Origin: Chrysomallon squamiferum
Taxonomy: Eukaryota; Mollusca; Gastropoda; Neomphalida; Peltospiridae
NCBI GenBank assembly: GCA_012295275.1
Contig: CM022677.1
Coordinates: 15,024,983-15,088,982, forward strand
DNA length: 64,000 nt
Direction of reading: 5' to 3'
Below, one piece after another: positions 24,865 through 38,223 of the stretch. The notes beneath the pieces were generated by a model that had not been told where the DNA came from, searched no databases, and saw only the letters and a list, made by a program, of their open reading frames with translations. Both the position numbers and the translations under genes were made by a program. Every line of letters starts with the position of its first letter. Position 1 is the first letter of the stretch.

Positions 24865-25680
24865 TGAGCGTAACCCTACCTCTAAGCCAATCCCTACCCC
24901 TAACCCTACTCCTACCGCAATCCCTACCCCTAAGCCTAACCCTAGCACAACTTCTAAACCTAATCCTTCCCAAGTTGGATTCGTACGTTAATGCTGCTCC
25001 TAATGGTGACTCTATAATTATTTTGCACATTATCGTATCACTGATAACAAAAGTTAAATATTCCTGACCCTAACCCTAACCCTACCCCTAACCCAACCCC
25101 TAACTCAAACCCTAACCCTAAGCCCTAACCCTAACACTAACCCTAAACGTAACGCAAACAAAGGGACTGAACTTAATTCTGATGCTAACACCATCTCTAA
25201 GCCTCATCCTAACCCTAAAACTAATATTAACCATAACCCTAACCCTACCTAAGACTCTAATCCTAGACCTAACGAACTCGTTAAACTTAATTCTAATGCT
25301 AACACTAGTACTATCGCTGATGATAAAACAGTTTTGCAGATTATCATAAGACACATAATATACTTTAAATAATCCTCATCCTAACACTAACCATAACTCT
25401 AACCCTAGCCCTAACCCTAATTCTAGCCCGACTTCTATCCCTACGTCCATCCACCATAATGCTTTCTCTAAACGTTTCAACTTGGTTCTGGTACCTTCAC
25501 AAGCTGTCTGACAGCCCGTGCTTCCGGGATCTAAATATAACCCTAACGAAGTCGTTACACTTAATTCTAAAGGCAACACTAGTACTAACCCTATTATAAT
25601 AATCGTAATAAACTTTAAATAACCCAAACCCGAACCCTAGCCCAACTTCTGAATCTAATCCTACCCAATTCCGCAACCTT
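24865..25680 (-). repeat. Degenerate telomere-like (CCCTAA)n array
   Basis: Blocks of CCCTAA with many CCTACC, CACTAA and CCCAAC variants, interspersed with short unique segments (for example 24980-25060 and 25460-25560). The minus strand reads TTAGGG-like. It begins about 150 bases after the gypsy RNase H region. The Arg- and Leu-rich open frames over it come from the hexamer repeat. The second copy is at 33455-34290. Confidence 0.8.
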
Positions 25681-25689
25681 AATTCTTAA

Positions 25690-26110
25690 GCAAACGCTAC
25701 TGTTACGACGGTAATGACGACGACATTAATAAACAATAATAATATATTTTATTATAGAATGACAGAGAATACAAAAAGAAAAGGAATAATGAGGAGTTAT
25801 GCAATAACGTTAGTAACAAGCCGTTACGACGTCAACGACGGCGACATCAATAGAAATTACAATAATATATTTTAATAGGTGAGGCGCCGACTCAGAAAGT
25901 ATGAGGAATGATTAATAAAAAGCGCTAAAGAAAAATTGTAATTACTCCAAGAAAGCTAGGAACAAGGCCGTTATGATGGTGATATTAATAGAAATAGTAA
26001 TAATACCTTTGAACACTAAAAAAGTATGAATAATAGTTAATAAAAAGCAAACGAATAAGGAGAAGTACACTGATGGTAATGACGGCGACATTAATAATCA
26101 GTATAATTAG
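25690..26110 (+). repeat. Degenerate tandem repeat, roughly 110-125 bp
   Basis: Three to four diverged units share a block of the type GTTACGACGGTAATGACGAC or CGTCAACGACGGCGACATCA, followed by AATAGAAAT and TAATAATA and a GAATAATGAGGAG-like stretch. The same array occurs at 34315-34730. Confidence 0.55.
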
Positions 26111-26571
26111 ACAGATAAGAGCATATTAACCTCACCATTTCCTAAAGCTACGAAGAAGCTGCTCTCCAGCGACAGAAATAGACCTAATGTTTGATAGACC
26201 GAGACTGAGAAGACGGGTGAAGCTATAATTATCATGCTGAATGTTTTCATATTCGATTATTTCTTTATCCATCTGAAGACACTGTTTGTAACAGTAAGTA
26301 TGCTTTGCACGTGTATACTAGTGTGAAATTTATAAATTTATTAAAATGTTTTAAAAAAGGATTTCCATTGAGCTATTGCAAGTTAGTTCTAGTTCAGAAA
26401 TATGATATAACATTGAAACTGGTACGACCTCCATTTCCATATTTCTTATGTTTTATGCATCTTCAGCATCACTTAATGAAGAATAAATAAAATAAAAACG
26501 AATTTAAATTGTCTCACAATATTTTATTATCATTTAGGTGACTTTTAAAAAGTATTTTTTGTAATAATTGT

Positions 26572-26608
<37 letters not shown>

Positions 26609-27559
26609 CAGTCATAGTTTAGTTCCAGTAATATTAATAGCATCTTTAATAAAACTGCTTTATTTATTAATTTATTATTAATTTATTATTGTCATTATTG
26701 TAGTTTATCATATTTAATATTATTTATTTGATATTATTACTTTTGAATTTAAATTAATATTGCTTGATTTGCATGAGATGAAATTAGTAATAAATACAGT
26801 TTAATATAATGTTCTATATAACTGATATTACAACACATTAGATTTATACTAATAAAGAAATTTATATAAATGTTTTTCTTTGTATGTGTCTGTATATTTG
26901 TGTGTCAATGAGTGTTTATTCACAAACACAACTCACACACACATATATACAAATGCACACATGTATGTACATGCACAATAGTTATAATTTTTGAGTCTTC
27001 CATGAAATAAATATTTGTTATTCCATTTAAAATGTATTTTAACTAGTAAAATGTAATAGCTTTCATTCACTGATAATCCTTAACATTTCGTTGACTGGAA
27101 ATTTGTATTTGCTTCTATATATATATAGTTCTATGTTTCCTTTTGATTAATATTTAAGAATAAATATAACTTTTCCATTAATTATTATTTATATATTGAG
27201 AATTGAATTACAATTGAATAAATTCTTGGAACCAAATTTGTACATTTATTAGCTTCACGAAGTTTACTTCCAGTTTTATTTTGTAATTTGTCCTGTTTTG
27301 TTTTAATCAAAACCCCAACATGTAGATACAAAAAAAATAAAAAAAATAAAATAAAATAAAATAAAATAAATAAAATAAAATAAAATAAAATTACATTTAT
27401 TTGAATCAGAAATAAACATGTTTTAGTATTAACAATTAACATTATTTATTTTTCATTTGTCTTAGTTTAGTTACCAGTAATATTATTATTATTATTATTT
27501 TAATTATTATTAGTTTGGTTATTGTTATCACTGGTTTATTTATTTATTTTATTTATTTA

Positions 27560-27637
<78 letters not shown>

Positions 27638-28117
27638 AAATTATGAGCAACTGACCATGGATAATAATTTTCATAACATAAGGGAAATAACTCTCTTTTG
27701 ATAAGACTTTGTTTATAGTGTTAAAACATATGAAATAAAGAAAGAAAGCAAATACAATTTAAAATAAAAACACCCTGAAAACAAATTGATATCTTTTTTA
27801 TTTTTACCAAGAATCAGTAACAATGAAGTAAAAAACCAAATTCAACAGCAAAATTGTAGCAAATATAAAAATTAATTAATTAAAAATGCCTATAAAAAAC
27901 ATAATACCGATAAGGTCAAATAACAAAATACTGTAAAAAGCTGTTACTTGTTTACTTATTTTTTCATGTGTTTTAAGTTATTACATTGGATAATTAATCA
28001 CATTATTTAACAGGAGCTAGTATTAAAAATTAATCTAGACATCTGTTTTTTTTTTTTTAAAGTCTGCTAAATAAACTGATTTTATGCTTTATTTGCTGAG
28101 TTTATTTTCTATTTTGT

Positions 28118-28188
<71 letters not shown>

Positions 28189-28240
28189 GGTGGCACATAA
28201 ATGCAGGCACATAAAGAATTGACATAATTTTTATAAGAAA
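26110..28240. other. AT-rich stretch with simple repeats
   Basis: TA runs at about 26573-26607 and 28119-28185, AAAAT units at about 27340-27390, and long ATT runs at about 27565-27633. A mollusc-type GGGAAATAACTCTCTTTTG motif occurs at 27682-27700. No gene was recognised. The counterpart is 34740-36716. Confidence 0.6.
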
Positions 28241-28461
28241 ATGATACCAATATGTATAATTACAAATGACATTTTTTTTTTTTTTTTTTTTTTTTGGTAT
28301 GTTGATGATGTAGACAATCAGTCAGACAGACAGACAGGTTATTGTAGACATACACTGGTAAATAGATACATAGTTAATAGACTAGGCAAATGTAACAATA
28401 ACACACACACATACACACACACACACACATACACACAGAAAGAGCGAGAGACTGACAGACT

Positions 28462-28652
28462 GGGAGTAGTAGGTAAACCAAATGACATTTATATATAATT
28501 AATCAAACACTAATTGGGAGTAGAAGGTAAATCAAGTGACATTTATATATAATTAATCAAACACTAATTGGGAGTAGAAGGTAAATCAAGTGACATTTAT
28601 ATATAATTAATCAAACACTAATTGGGAGTGACATTTATATATAATTAAAACA
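28462..28652 (+). repeat. 54-bp tandem repeat at the contig B end
   Basis: About 3.5 units of a 54-base repeat containing GGGAGTAGAAGGTAAATCAA and ACATTTATATATAATTAATC. The matching place in the other copy (about 37545-37590) has a single unit. The array runs into the N gap, so expansion or mis-assembly at the contig end is possible. Confidence 0.85.
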
Positions 28653-28852
28653 NNNNNNNNNNNNNNNNNNNNNNNNNNNNNNNNNNNNNNNNNNNNNNNN
28701 NNNNNNNNNNNNNNNNNNNNNNNNNNNNNNNNNNNNNNNNNNNNNNNNNNNNNNNNNNNNNNNNNNNNNNNNNNNNNNNNNNNNNNNNNNNNNNNNNNNN
28801 NNNNNNNNNNNNNNNNNNNNNNNNNNNNNNNNNNNNNNNNNNNNNNNNNNNN
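28653..28852. other. Assembly gap, exactly 200 N
   Basis: Second fixed-size gap. Contig C begins at 28853 in the middle of a coding frame also present in contig B. Confidence 0.98.
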
Positions 28853-29122
28853 AAGGGATTTCCATTTGCCACATTCCGATCAATGTACGTCGACGCGGGC
28901 AATACAGACAGCGACAGCATCTTGGTGGACAGCTCCAGCGTGTTCGGCGTCATGGAGAACCTGAATGGTGTACATGGAAAAACGTTTACACTTTTCAGAA
29001 GATGCGAATCCAAACATCTGACTCTCAGTCCGGATATCCATCTGGAGTTATTGCGCACGCGCTACTCAGTATTGTTGTCAGGTAATCAGTCAGTGTTAAA
29101 TAACATGAGAGTTCACATGTAA
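28853..29122 (+). CDS. C-terminal fragment of the secreted-protein gene
   Basis: The frame is open from the first base of contig C and matches the last 90 codons of the gene at 18612-20477, from the GFPFATFRSMYVD region to the stop. Only a few residues differ, for example Glu to Ala in the Asp-rich stretch and Thr to Arg near the end. The 5' part is missing because the contig starts here. The same poly(A) signal follows at 29208-29213. It is most likely an allele of the same gene and not a second locus; the ATG at 28883 is internal and not a true start. Confidence 0.8.
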   Translation, partial: KGFPFATFRSMYVDAGNTDSDSILVDSSSVFGVMENLNGVHGKTFTLFRRCESKHLTLSPDIHLELLRTRYSVLLSGNQSVLNNMRVHM

Positions 29123-29954
29123 AACCTGTTAGCGTTTATGTTTATAATTATATTAAGTTTCAGATTTCCAGTTCACAATCTTATGTGTGAAACAATTTCT
29201 ATTCTGAAATAAAACAAGTTTATTTTTGCATTCAGCTTTCTTAGATTAAGCTTACATTTAGCATTAATTTGTACTAGATATAAGATTTTAGAAAAAGAGA
29301 TTGCGTTTGGCATCAGCTAAAGTGAACGTAACAAAAAATAGAAATGATAATAATAATGTTTCCTTACTGAGTAATGTTTTACTTTCTCAATGGTAACAAG
29401 TCTCCTAGCACATTCATAATTTGTTCACCATTGGCAACAAGCTTCAAACATGGATGTTTTGGGATATGCATTCAGAATATCTAAACAAATGAAAACAATT
29501 ATTAAAATTTGAATGTTTCCCCAAAACAAAGATTCTTGTGTTTATAAAACTGTTTAATAACACTAATTACCATAGTCAAGTCATTGATCATTATCAGAAT
29601 TGCTAAAGCAAGTTCATTTACATTCATGAACAGCTTTTTTTATGGTATCAGGTCAATTGCCCCCTGGACACTGCCCCTAAGCACAATTGCCCCCATTTTT
29701 CTTCAAATATACCTTTCAAAGTTATTTTTAAGCAAAATTGCAATAAATTCGTCAAAGCTACCTAGAGTCAGCTAATTACTAATTGAACTTGATCAGAGGC
29801 ATTTGGATTACTTTGATCTGCTAAAACGTCTGCTGAAACATTATTAAAAATCATCTAACACCAAAGCTAACGACAGTCAGATAATTACTAATTCAGGCTA
29901 ATTAAATTTGATGTGGCAACTGATCAATAATTAAGACGAATGAGACAGTACATA

Positions 29955-30450
29955 AGGTCACAGCGTCAAAGTATGGTCATCCAAAACTTGCGTTCGAAAA
30001 CTATGAGTATGTCCGACAGAAGGAACTCAGTGGTGCAGTGATTTCTTACGAGTGTGAAGGAAGAAGGCAACAGGCTTGTAAAGCTGAACTGAACTGTGAC
30101 TGGTTGCTTCTTTCATCTGGCGCCAAGTTCAACTCATTAGTCTAGCAGTTTGTTACAATACTGATGAAGATTTTGCATTCGTTCCAATGCATGAAGTGAC
30201 GGCAGCTTTTGAAGCACTATCAGAAGCTGATGACCATAACTCTGTATTACAAATACTGGAGTACTTTGAGGACAACTTCATCGGTTTAAAGCAAGTGCTA
30301 CCAAGATAGATTAAGATGACTGCCTCCTATTGAGAGCTTTCTTTAGCAGTGGCAATTGCAGCCTGTAATTTAAGGGAGGACAAAGCAAAGACTGCACTTA
30401 GGTCTTGGACATTGCAGGACCTTAAACAATTGCTAGAGAAGGTGGCGACA
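29955..30450 (+). pseudogene. FLYWCH/MULE relic, second copy
   Basis: Matches 21318-21860. This copy retains LEYFEDNFIGLKQ, typical of the linker before MULE transposase cores, and an open C-terminal stretch with KTALRSWTLQDLKQLLEKV. Stops remain and the catalytic region is absent. Confidence 0.55.
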
Positions 30451-31149
30451 CTGGTGTTCTTTGTTTGTTTTTTTTTGTTTTTTTTGTACTGGCTTCATGT
30501 TTTTTGTTCTCCAACTCTAGAATTTTTATTATGATTTGTTTTATCAATCTGTTTCTCCTCCTTGGAGATGCCACAGTTACCATATTGTAAATGTTAACAT
30601 TGCTGTATCTGAAATTACCTAATTATGAAAGCCCTTTGTTTAGACAGTCATATATTTTAGATATATATTATACGTACAGCTAGCTAAGAGATCCGCTTGC
30701 TTCCCCTCACCGCCCAGTTACATTCTCGCGTCAGAAGTGGGATTTTAAGTCAATTAGGACTGAACCCGGACATTTAGAAATTAAGTGGAAGACGGCCAAT
30801 GGGCTCACGTGACCAGGCATAGACAAGATTTGATGTTGACGATTATGCGAGACGTCACGAGATTCCCAACTAATACAAATTGATCCAAGAACATGAATAT
30901 TGGATAACAATAATAACATGTTTATGTAATTAAGATGTCAGTATACAGTATATTAAGTTCAGTGTATGTTATAACCATTGGTAAAAATTTCTTCAGGTCC
31001 ACCTGTAGTTGGGATTGTCTAAAATATTATTTTATATTCCAGTGAATAATACTTTATAAGTTAATATGGAGCTTTTGGAGAAATAGATAACTAAAAGCAT
31101 GTTCATTTCAGACATTTAAACGATATGTTAAATTATCTTCTCTTTTATA

Positions 31150-33300
31150 GTCATTGAAGTCTAGTAAGATAAAATTTGGCGCTTTTCATAAATCTTTAAG
31201 TCGATTTTTAAGTAAAAGTGTTGCTGTAGTTTTGAGGTGGTTTTCAAAGGAAGATGTCGCAAAAGGATTAGATAGCTATGAACAGCTTAGAAAAAATTTT
31301 CAAAACCTCGATTTTCAGTTTAGTCAGCAGGCCAAAGAGAATCAGATTCTTTCAGATTCGATTAGAAGTACGAGAGATAACGACTCTAAAGCATTCTAAC
31401 TTTAATCCTCTGCTCATATTCAGCCACAAATAATGTTTGGTGACACAGGAGCGAGCACCATATCGGGCAGTTTCAAGGTAAGCCGGGATCGGACTTTAAC
31501 GTGGAGGACTGGATTCGCAATATCAAAGGTCAGCGTGAGTTAAAATGTCAAACTGATAACTGAGCCATACGTTTCCTAAAGGTGCACTTAGCAGGTCCTG
31601 CCAGGTTGGAAATAGATAATCACGATGATACTTCCTGACCCGCAGATACTGTTCATGTTTTTCGTATATGAAGAAGTCGAAAATAGGGTCAGATGAATCT
31701 CTGTTGATGTACAGCCACTTGAACATGATGAATGTTAACATGGTCAGCGAGATCTGAATCTGAGAGATCCCTATTTGAGTCGGGAACTCAACCGACAGAT
31801 GTTGGGTAATAGAGCAGAATCCTTTTTTAATTGGGCCGTTGATTGGCATAAACGTTGTTCTTGGTATCCTGGTTAAAGAGGCTGCTGATAATCCTCTTTT
31901 GCCTTCGGAGATACCGGGGCTGATTTTTTACCATTAGGGAAACAGTTTACAAAAATCATTTGAAAGATAACGTTGTGGAGATCTTTGTTTTATGTCATTT
32001 AAGTAATGTTTCGGCAGCAAATGGTCACAGCATTTCACTTAAAGGCTGCAGATTTTAGGTAGAATCTTCCCACAGATTTTTTTTTTGTTTTTTTTTTGTG
32101 GTAAACGATTTAGAAGATGCTAGAGTTGGAAATGTCTCCAGCGATGATTTCATTTTTAAACAGTTGGATATTGGGATAACTTAACTTGTACGCAGGAAGG
32201 GAAAATGAACTTTGATCATCTGTTTAGTAAAGGCGATCATGATCCGGGATACTGTAGCATCATTAAACAAAATTACCACCTCAGATGATAACCCTGGATA
32301 GTCCCTTATCGCCGAGTTCCACCCAGTCAGTGGGAACAGTTAAAAGCTTATCTTCAAACCCAAAGTAGCTGTAGTCATTCTGCGCCCAAGTACTCACCTT
32401 ATGTATCAGCTTTGGTACTTGTTAGAAAGTCCGGTGGAAAGCTGAGAATATGTGGAGACTTCAGCCTCTTAAATGCAAAACCTGTCAAAGATGCGCATCC
32501 ACCTCCCCGTGTAGATGAAGCACTTGAGACATTGAAAGGCGCCAAGTATTTCTCTTCCATCGATCTAGCACATGGATTTCTTCAGTGAACAGGAAGAGGA
32601 AGACATTCCCAAGACTGCATTTCGCGCTGGTTCGTCCTTTTCTTTTTTTTAATCTACCAGGATTTCCATGGGTTTGTTTAATCAGAGTAGCCTAATGGCT
32701 AATGCAGGTTTGCCTGGGAGAAGACAGTCTTCAGTCTCTGATAGTATACCTAGAAGTCATTCTTGTGTTTGGACACACCTTCGACGAAATGGACCAAAGG
32801 CTAGAAATGGTATTTGATAGGCTACACGTGTCATTTGCTTAAAAAGGAGGTTAGGTATCTTAGCCATGTTGTTTCAGAGACGGCTATTTCTGATAAGGTT
32901 TCAGGTGTCAAACAGTGGAAAATACCAACAAGAGAACTGAGGCCATTTCTTGGATTTACCAGTTACTATCGAAGGTTCAATAAGAGTTTTACCAACATAG
33001 CCGCACCCCTGCATTCACTGATAGGTGGTGGCAAGAAAAAAAAAGGAAAACTTGTCAGAAAGGTTCCTGAAACTCGAAAAGCTTTTCAGGAATGCTGGGA
33101 TCAGTCTTGTGACGATGCTTTCGACGCATCAACAGTTTAGCTGACTACAATTCCAAGTTTAGGCTACTCTGATTTCCAGAAACCTTTCATTGATGAGACT
33201 GATGCAGGTTTTCAGGGTTTGGGAGCTGTTCTATCTCAAGAGCAAGATGGTCGAGTAGCGGTTATTTCTTCTGCCAGTCGAAGCTCAAACTTGATCTCTT
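31150..33300 (+). pseudogene. Ty3/gypsy gag-pol relic, second copy
   Basis: Gag-like frame at 31154-31399, RT blocks from about 32390, the same YLEV in place of YxDD at about 32745, the thumb and connection segment in the open frame 32814-33140 and the RNase H segment to about 33260. The defects are shared with the contig B copy, so the element was already dead before the two copies diverged. Confidence 0.7.
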
Positions 33301-33454
33301 GGTGAGGCAATGGGAGAAAATAAACCAATTGTGTAACATTTGGTATCGTGTCATCAAACACGGTCGCTATATGCTATACCAATTAATTTTGCCTCAAGGC
33401 ATTTGTGAAAAATCCATTACAAGATGAAGCTGGTCATCAAGGGTATGAGCGAAC

Positions 33455-34290
33455 AGTGTAGCCTAACCCTACCTCTAAGCCAATCCCTACCCCTAACCCT
33501 ACTCCTACCGCAATCCCTACCCCTAAGCCTAACCCTAGCACAACTTCTAAACCTAATCTTTCCCAAGTTGGATTCCCAATGGTGACTCTATAATTATTTT
33601 GCACATTATCGTATCACTGATAACAAAAGTTAAATATTCCTGACCCTAACCCTAACCCTACCCCTAACCCAACCCCTAGCTCAAACCCTAACCCTAAGCC
33701 CTAACCCTAACACTAACCCTAAACGTAACGCAAAAGGGACTGAACTTAATTCTGATGCTAAACCATCTCTAAGCCTCATCCTAACCCTAAAACTAATACT
33801 AATATTAACCATAACCCTAACCCTACCTAAGACTCTAGCGCTAACTCTAAACCTAGACCTAACGAACTCGTTAAACTTAATTCTAATGCTAACACTAGTA
33901 CTAACGCTGATCATAAAACAGTTTGCAGATTATCATAAGACACATAATATACTTTAAATAATCCTCACCTAACACTAACCATAACTCTAACCCTAACCCA
34001 ACTTCTATCCCTACGTCCATCTACCGTAATGCTTTCTCTAAACGTTTCAACTTGGTTCTGGTACCTTCACAAGCTGTCTGACAGCCCGTGCTTCCGGGAT
34101 CTAAATATAACCCTAACGAAGTCGTTACACTTAATTCTAACCCTATTATAATAATCGTAATAAACTTTAAATAACCCAAACCCTAACCCTAACCCTAATC
34201 CCAACCCTAACCCTAACTGTAACTCTAACCTTAACCCGAACCCTAACCCGAACCGTAGCCCAACTTCTGAACCTAATCCTACCCAATTCC
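33455..34290 (-). repeat. Telomere-like (CCCTAA)n array, second copy
   Basis: Counterpart of 24865-25680 with internal indels; for example, the run near 34180-34260 holds more consecutive CCCTAA-like units here. Confidence 0.8.
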
Positions 34291-36158
34291 GCAAACTTAA
34301 TTCTTAAGCAAACGCTACTGTTACGACGGTAATGACGACGACATTAATAAACAATAATAATATATTTTATTATAGAATGACAGAGAATAAAAAAAAGAAA
34401 AGGAATAATGAGGAGTTATGCAATAACGTTAGTAACAAGCCGTTACGACGTCAACGACGGCGACATCAATAGAAATTACAATAATACATTTTAATAGGTG
34501 ATGCGCCGACTCAGAAAGTATGAGGAATAATTAATAAAAAGCGCTAAAGAAAAATTATAATTACTCCGAGAAAGCTAGGAACAAGGCCGTTATGATGGTG
34601 ATATTAATAGAAATAGTAATAATACCTTTGAACACTAAAAAAGTATGAATAATAGTTAATAAAAAGCAAACGAATAAAGAGAAGTACACCGATGGTAATG
34701 ACGGAGACATTAATAATCAGTATAATTAGACAGATAAGAGCATATTAACCTCACCATTTCCTAAAGCTACGAAGACGCTGCTCTCCAGCGACAGAAATAG
34801 ACCTAATGTTTGATAGACCGAGACTGAGAAGACGGGGGAAGCTATAATTATCATGCTGAATGTTTTCATATTCGATTATTTCTTTATCAATCTGAAAACA
34901 CTCTTTGTAACAGTAAGTATGTTTTGCACGTGTATACTTGTGTGAAATTTATAAATTTATTAAAATGTTTAAAAAAAAGATTTCCATTGAGCGAGTTAGT
35001 TCTAGTTCAGAAATATGATAAAACATTGAAATTGGTACGACCTCCATTTCCATATTTCTTATGTTTTATGCATCTTCAGCATCACTTAATGAAGAATAAA
35101 TAAAATAAAAACGAATTTAAATTGTCTCACAATATTTTATTATCATTTAGGTGACTTTTAAAAAGTATTTTTTTGTAATAATTGTTGTATATATATATAT
35201 ATATATATATAGCAGTCATAGTTTAGTTCCAGTAATATTAATAGCATCTTTAATAAAACTGCTTTATTTATTAATTTATTATTAATTTATTATTGTCATT
35301 ATTGTAGTTTATCATATTTAATATTATTTATTTGATATTATCACTTTTGAATTTAAATTAATATTGCTCGATTTGCATGAGATGAAATTAGTAATAAATA
35401 CAGTTTAATATAATGTTCTATATAACTGATATTACAACACATTAGATTTATACTAATAAAGAAATTTATATAAATGTTTTTCTTTGTATGTGTCTGTATA
35501 TTTGTGTGTCAGTGAGTGTTTATTCACAAACACAACTCACACACACATATATACAAATGCACACATGTATGTACATGCACAATAGTTATAATTTTTTAGT
35601 CTTCCATGAAATAAATATTTGATAGCAACACTTGTTATTCCATTTAAAATGTAATAGCTTTCATTCACTAATAATCCTTAACATTTCGTTGACTGGAAAT
35701 TTGTATTTGCTTCTATATATATAGTTCTATGTTTCCTTTTGATTAATATTTAAGAATAAATATAACTTTTCCAGTAAATATTGAGAATTGAATTACAATT
35801 TAATAAATTCTTGGAACCAAATTTGATTAGCTTCACGAAGTTTACTTCCAGTTTTATTTGGTAATTTGTCCTGTTTTGTTTTACTCAAAACCCCAACATG
35901 TAGATACAAAAATAAAAATAAAATACAATAAAATACAATAAAATAAAATTACATTTATTTGAATCACAAATAAACCTGTTTTAGTATTAACAATTAACAT
36001 TATTTATTTATTTATTCATTTGTCTTAGTTTAGTTACCAGTAATATTTTTATTATTATTATTTTAATTATTATTAGTTTGGTTATTGTTATCACTGGTTT
36101 ATTTATTTATTTTATTTATTTATTTATTTATTTTTATTTTTATTTTTATTATTATTAA

Positions 36159-36196
<38 letters not shown>

Positions 36197-36716
36197 AAAT
36201 TATGAGCAACTGACCATGGATAATAATTTTCATAACATAAGGGAAATAACTCTCTTTTGTTAAAACTTTGTTTATAGCGTCAAAACATATGAAATAAAGA
36301 AAGAAAGCAAATACAATTTAAAATAAAAACACCCTGAAAACAATTTGATATCTTTTTTATTTTTTCCAAGAATCAGTAACAATGAAGTAAAAAACCAAAT
36401 TCAACAGCAAAATTGTAGCAAATATAAAAATTAATTAATTAAAAATGCCTATAAAAAACATAATACTGATAAGGTCAAATTAAATGTGCATAATAAACAA
36501 ATAACAAAACATTGTAAAAAGCTGTTACTTGTTTACTTATTTTTTCATGTGTTTTAAGTTATTACATTGGATAATTAATTACATTATTTAACAGGAGCTA
36601 GTATTAAAAATTAATCTAGACATCTGTTTTGGGTTTTTTTTTTTAAAGTTTGCTAAATAAACTGATTTTATGCTTTATTTGCTGAGTTTATTTTCTATTT
36701 TGTGGATATATATATA

Positions 36717-37590
36717 ATAGTTATCATTAAGTTTGTTGTTTTTCTTGTTATATGTGAGCCTTTCCATGAGCATCAAGGCAAAAACCAACTGCTTTGTTTA
36801 AACCTAGGTACCATAATTATGTATATCCACTTTATGAATTGGGAAAGACAATGAAAGAAAGTTAAAGAGAGAATCAGAGAGGTAAGGAGAAAATTAGAGA
36901 TAGTGAGAGAGAAATAAAAAGACTATGACATCTTCACTATAACCTGACTTTTGTCTTCAGTTCTGTACTTTTAACATCATCAACTTGTATGTTAATTCTT
37001 GACACTATGAATGGCTGTCCAAATATCTTTAGATAACAATAATCACATTTTTAATTATTCGTATTAATCATTGTTAGTGTTAAAGAACAATGTTACAGTT
37101 GGGAGAAATATTTACAGAAAAAATTGACGTAACAGATATTTACAGATTATAAGTTTACATATATATATAGATATATATATATATATATATATATATAGAT
37201 AGATAGACATAGATAGATATATAGATAAACAAACATACTAAGTTACATAAAGTCACAGATTTACAGAGAGACAGAAAGGTAGAAAGATAGAAAGATAGAC
37301 AAATATAAAATATAAAAGAATACAGAGGTACATAGATGAATTTATTAAGTAACGTTATTTAGAGACTGGCAGACATTGGGTAGATAGGTAGGTTGATGAT
37401 GTAGACCATCACACAGACAGGCAGACAGACAGGTTATTGTAGACTTATACTGGTAAATAGATATACAGTTAATAGACTAGGCAGATGTAACAATAACACA
37501 CACACACACACACACACAGAGAGCGAGAGAAGCTGACAGATTGGGAGTAGTAGGTAAACCAAATTACATTTATATATAATTAATCAAATA
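36717..37590. repeat. Microsatellite-rich stretch
   Basis: TA/GATA runs at about 37160-37220, GA-rich sequence at about 36850-36920 and a CA run at about 37497-37518. From about 37391 the sequence again matches 28299 onward in contig B. Confidence 0.7.
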
Positions 37591-37704
37591 TTGATGATTT
37601 AAATGGAATACCTCTCCTCTGTTGTAGCCTTGTCTACAGATACACAATCAGACATCAGTATCCATGCTATTCCACTGTTTGAACAAGTAACTGGATCCTG
37701 GAAA

Positions 37705-37925
37705 ATTCAAGCAGTAGTAGTAGTGATAGTAGTAGTAGTAGCAGCAGTAGCAGTAGCAGGAGTAGTAGTTGTAACAGCAACAGAAACAACAGTAGTAGTT
37801 GTAGTAGTAGTAGTTGTAGTAATAATAAGACATTATAATAAAACTAATAATGATAGTAATATTAATAATAATTGTAATAAGACAAATAAAATAATATATA
37901 AAATAATAATAATAATAATAATAAA
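37705..37925. repeat. GTA/GCA and AAT trinucleotide repeats
   Basis: Mixed GTA and GCA units to about 37825, then AAT-rich sequence. The open frames on both strands (Val-rich and Tyr-rich) come from the repeat. Confidence 0.85.
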
Positions 37926-38223
37926 AATAAAAATGTAAAAATAATAATCATAATAAGATATTATATTACATTAACAATAGAAAAGTACAGTATTATAATA
38001 ATACAAAATAAGATTAATAACAATAAAATTCACAGAAATCAAAAAGAAGAAAAGTATATATAACAATAATAGCTTGCCATTTTAATTTATTAACAATCAA
38101 GAATTATTAAAAAACAAAAATAAAACAAGAATAAACAATAGAATTAATTTATTAAGACAGACATTTAATAAAAAAAAATTAAAAATTAAAAATAAAAAAA
38201 AAACGAGAAAAAAGTATTTTCAC

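Larger units (their letters stand above)
20208..28512. repeat. Large duplicated segment, copy in contig B
   Basis: Collinear with 28853 to about 37590. It begins inside the secreted-protein gene (20208 matches 28853) and runs through the MULE, gypsy, telomere-like and AT-rich parts. Substitutions are sparse; differences are mostly small indels. Examples are extra bases around 22270-22310 and 23105-23125 in this copy, different TA and AAT run lengths, and a roughly 0.7-kb microsatellite stretch (36717-37390) missing here. Its end abuts the second 200-N gap. Confidence 0.9.
28853..37590. repeat. Large duplicated segment, copy in contig C
   Basis: Collinear counterpart of 20208-28512, with the same order: gene end, C-rich patch, MULE relic, LTR-like stretch, gypsy relic, telomere-like array, degenerate tandem repeat, AT-rich stretch. 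It contains an additional microsatellite stretch at about 36717-37390 that is missing or collapsed in the other copy. Confidence 0.9.

Noticed and set aside
24714-25627. Open frames over the telomere-like region, on both strands
   Set aside because: Their Arg/Leu/Thr-rich products follow from the six-base repeat.
28883-29122. Independent small gene starting at the ATG at 28883
   Set aside because: It is the internal part of a frame that is open from the contig start and identical to the end of the gene at 18612-20477.
20208-37590. A true tandem duplication producing two gene and retrotransposon copies
   Set aside because: Not excluded, but the breakpoints coincide with the contig ends and a fixed 200-N gap, so overlap of alleles is the simpler explanation.
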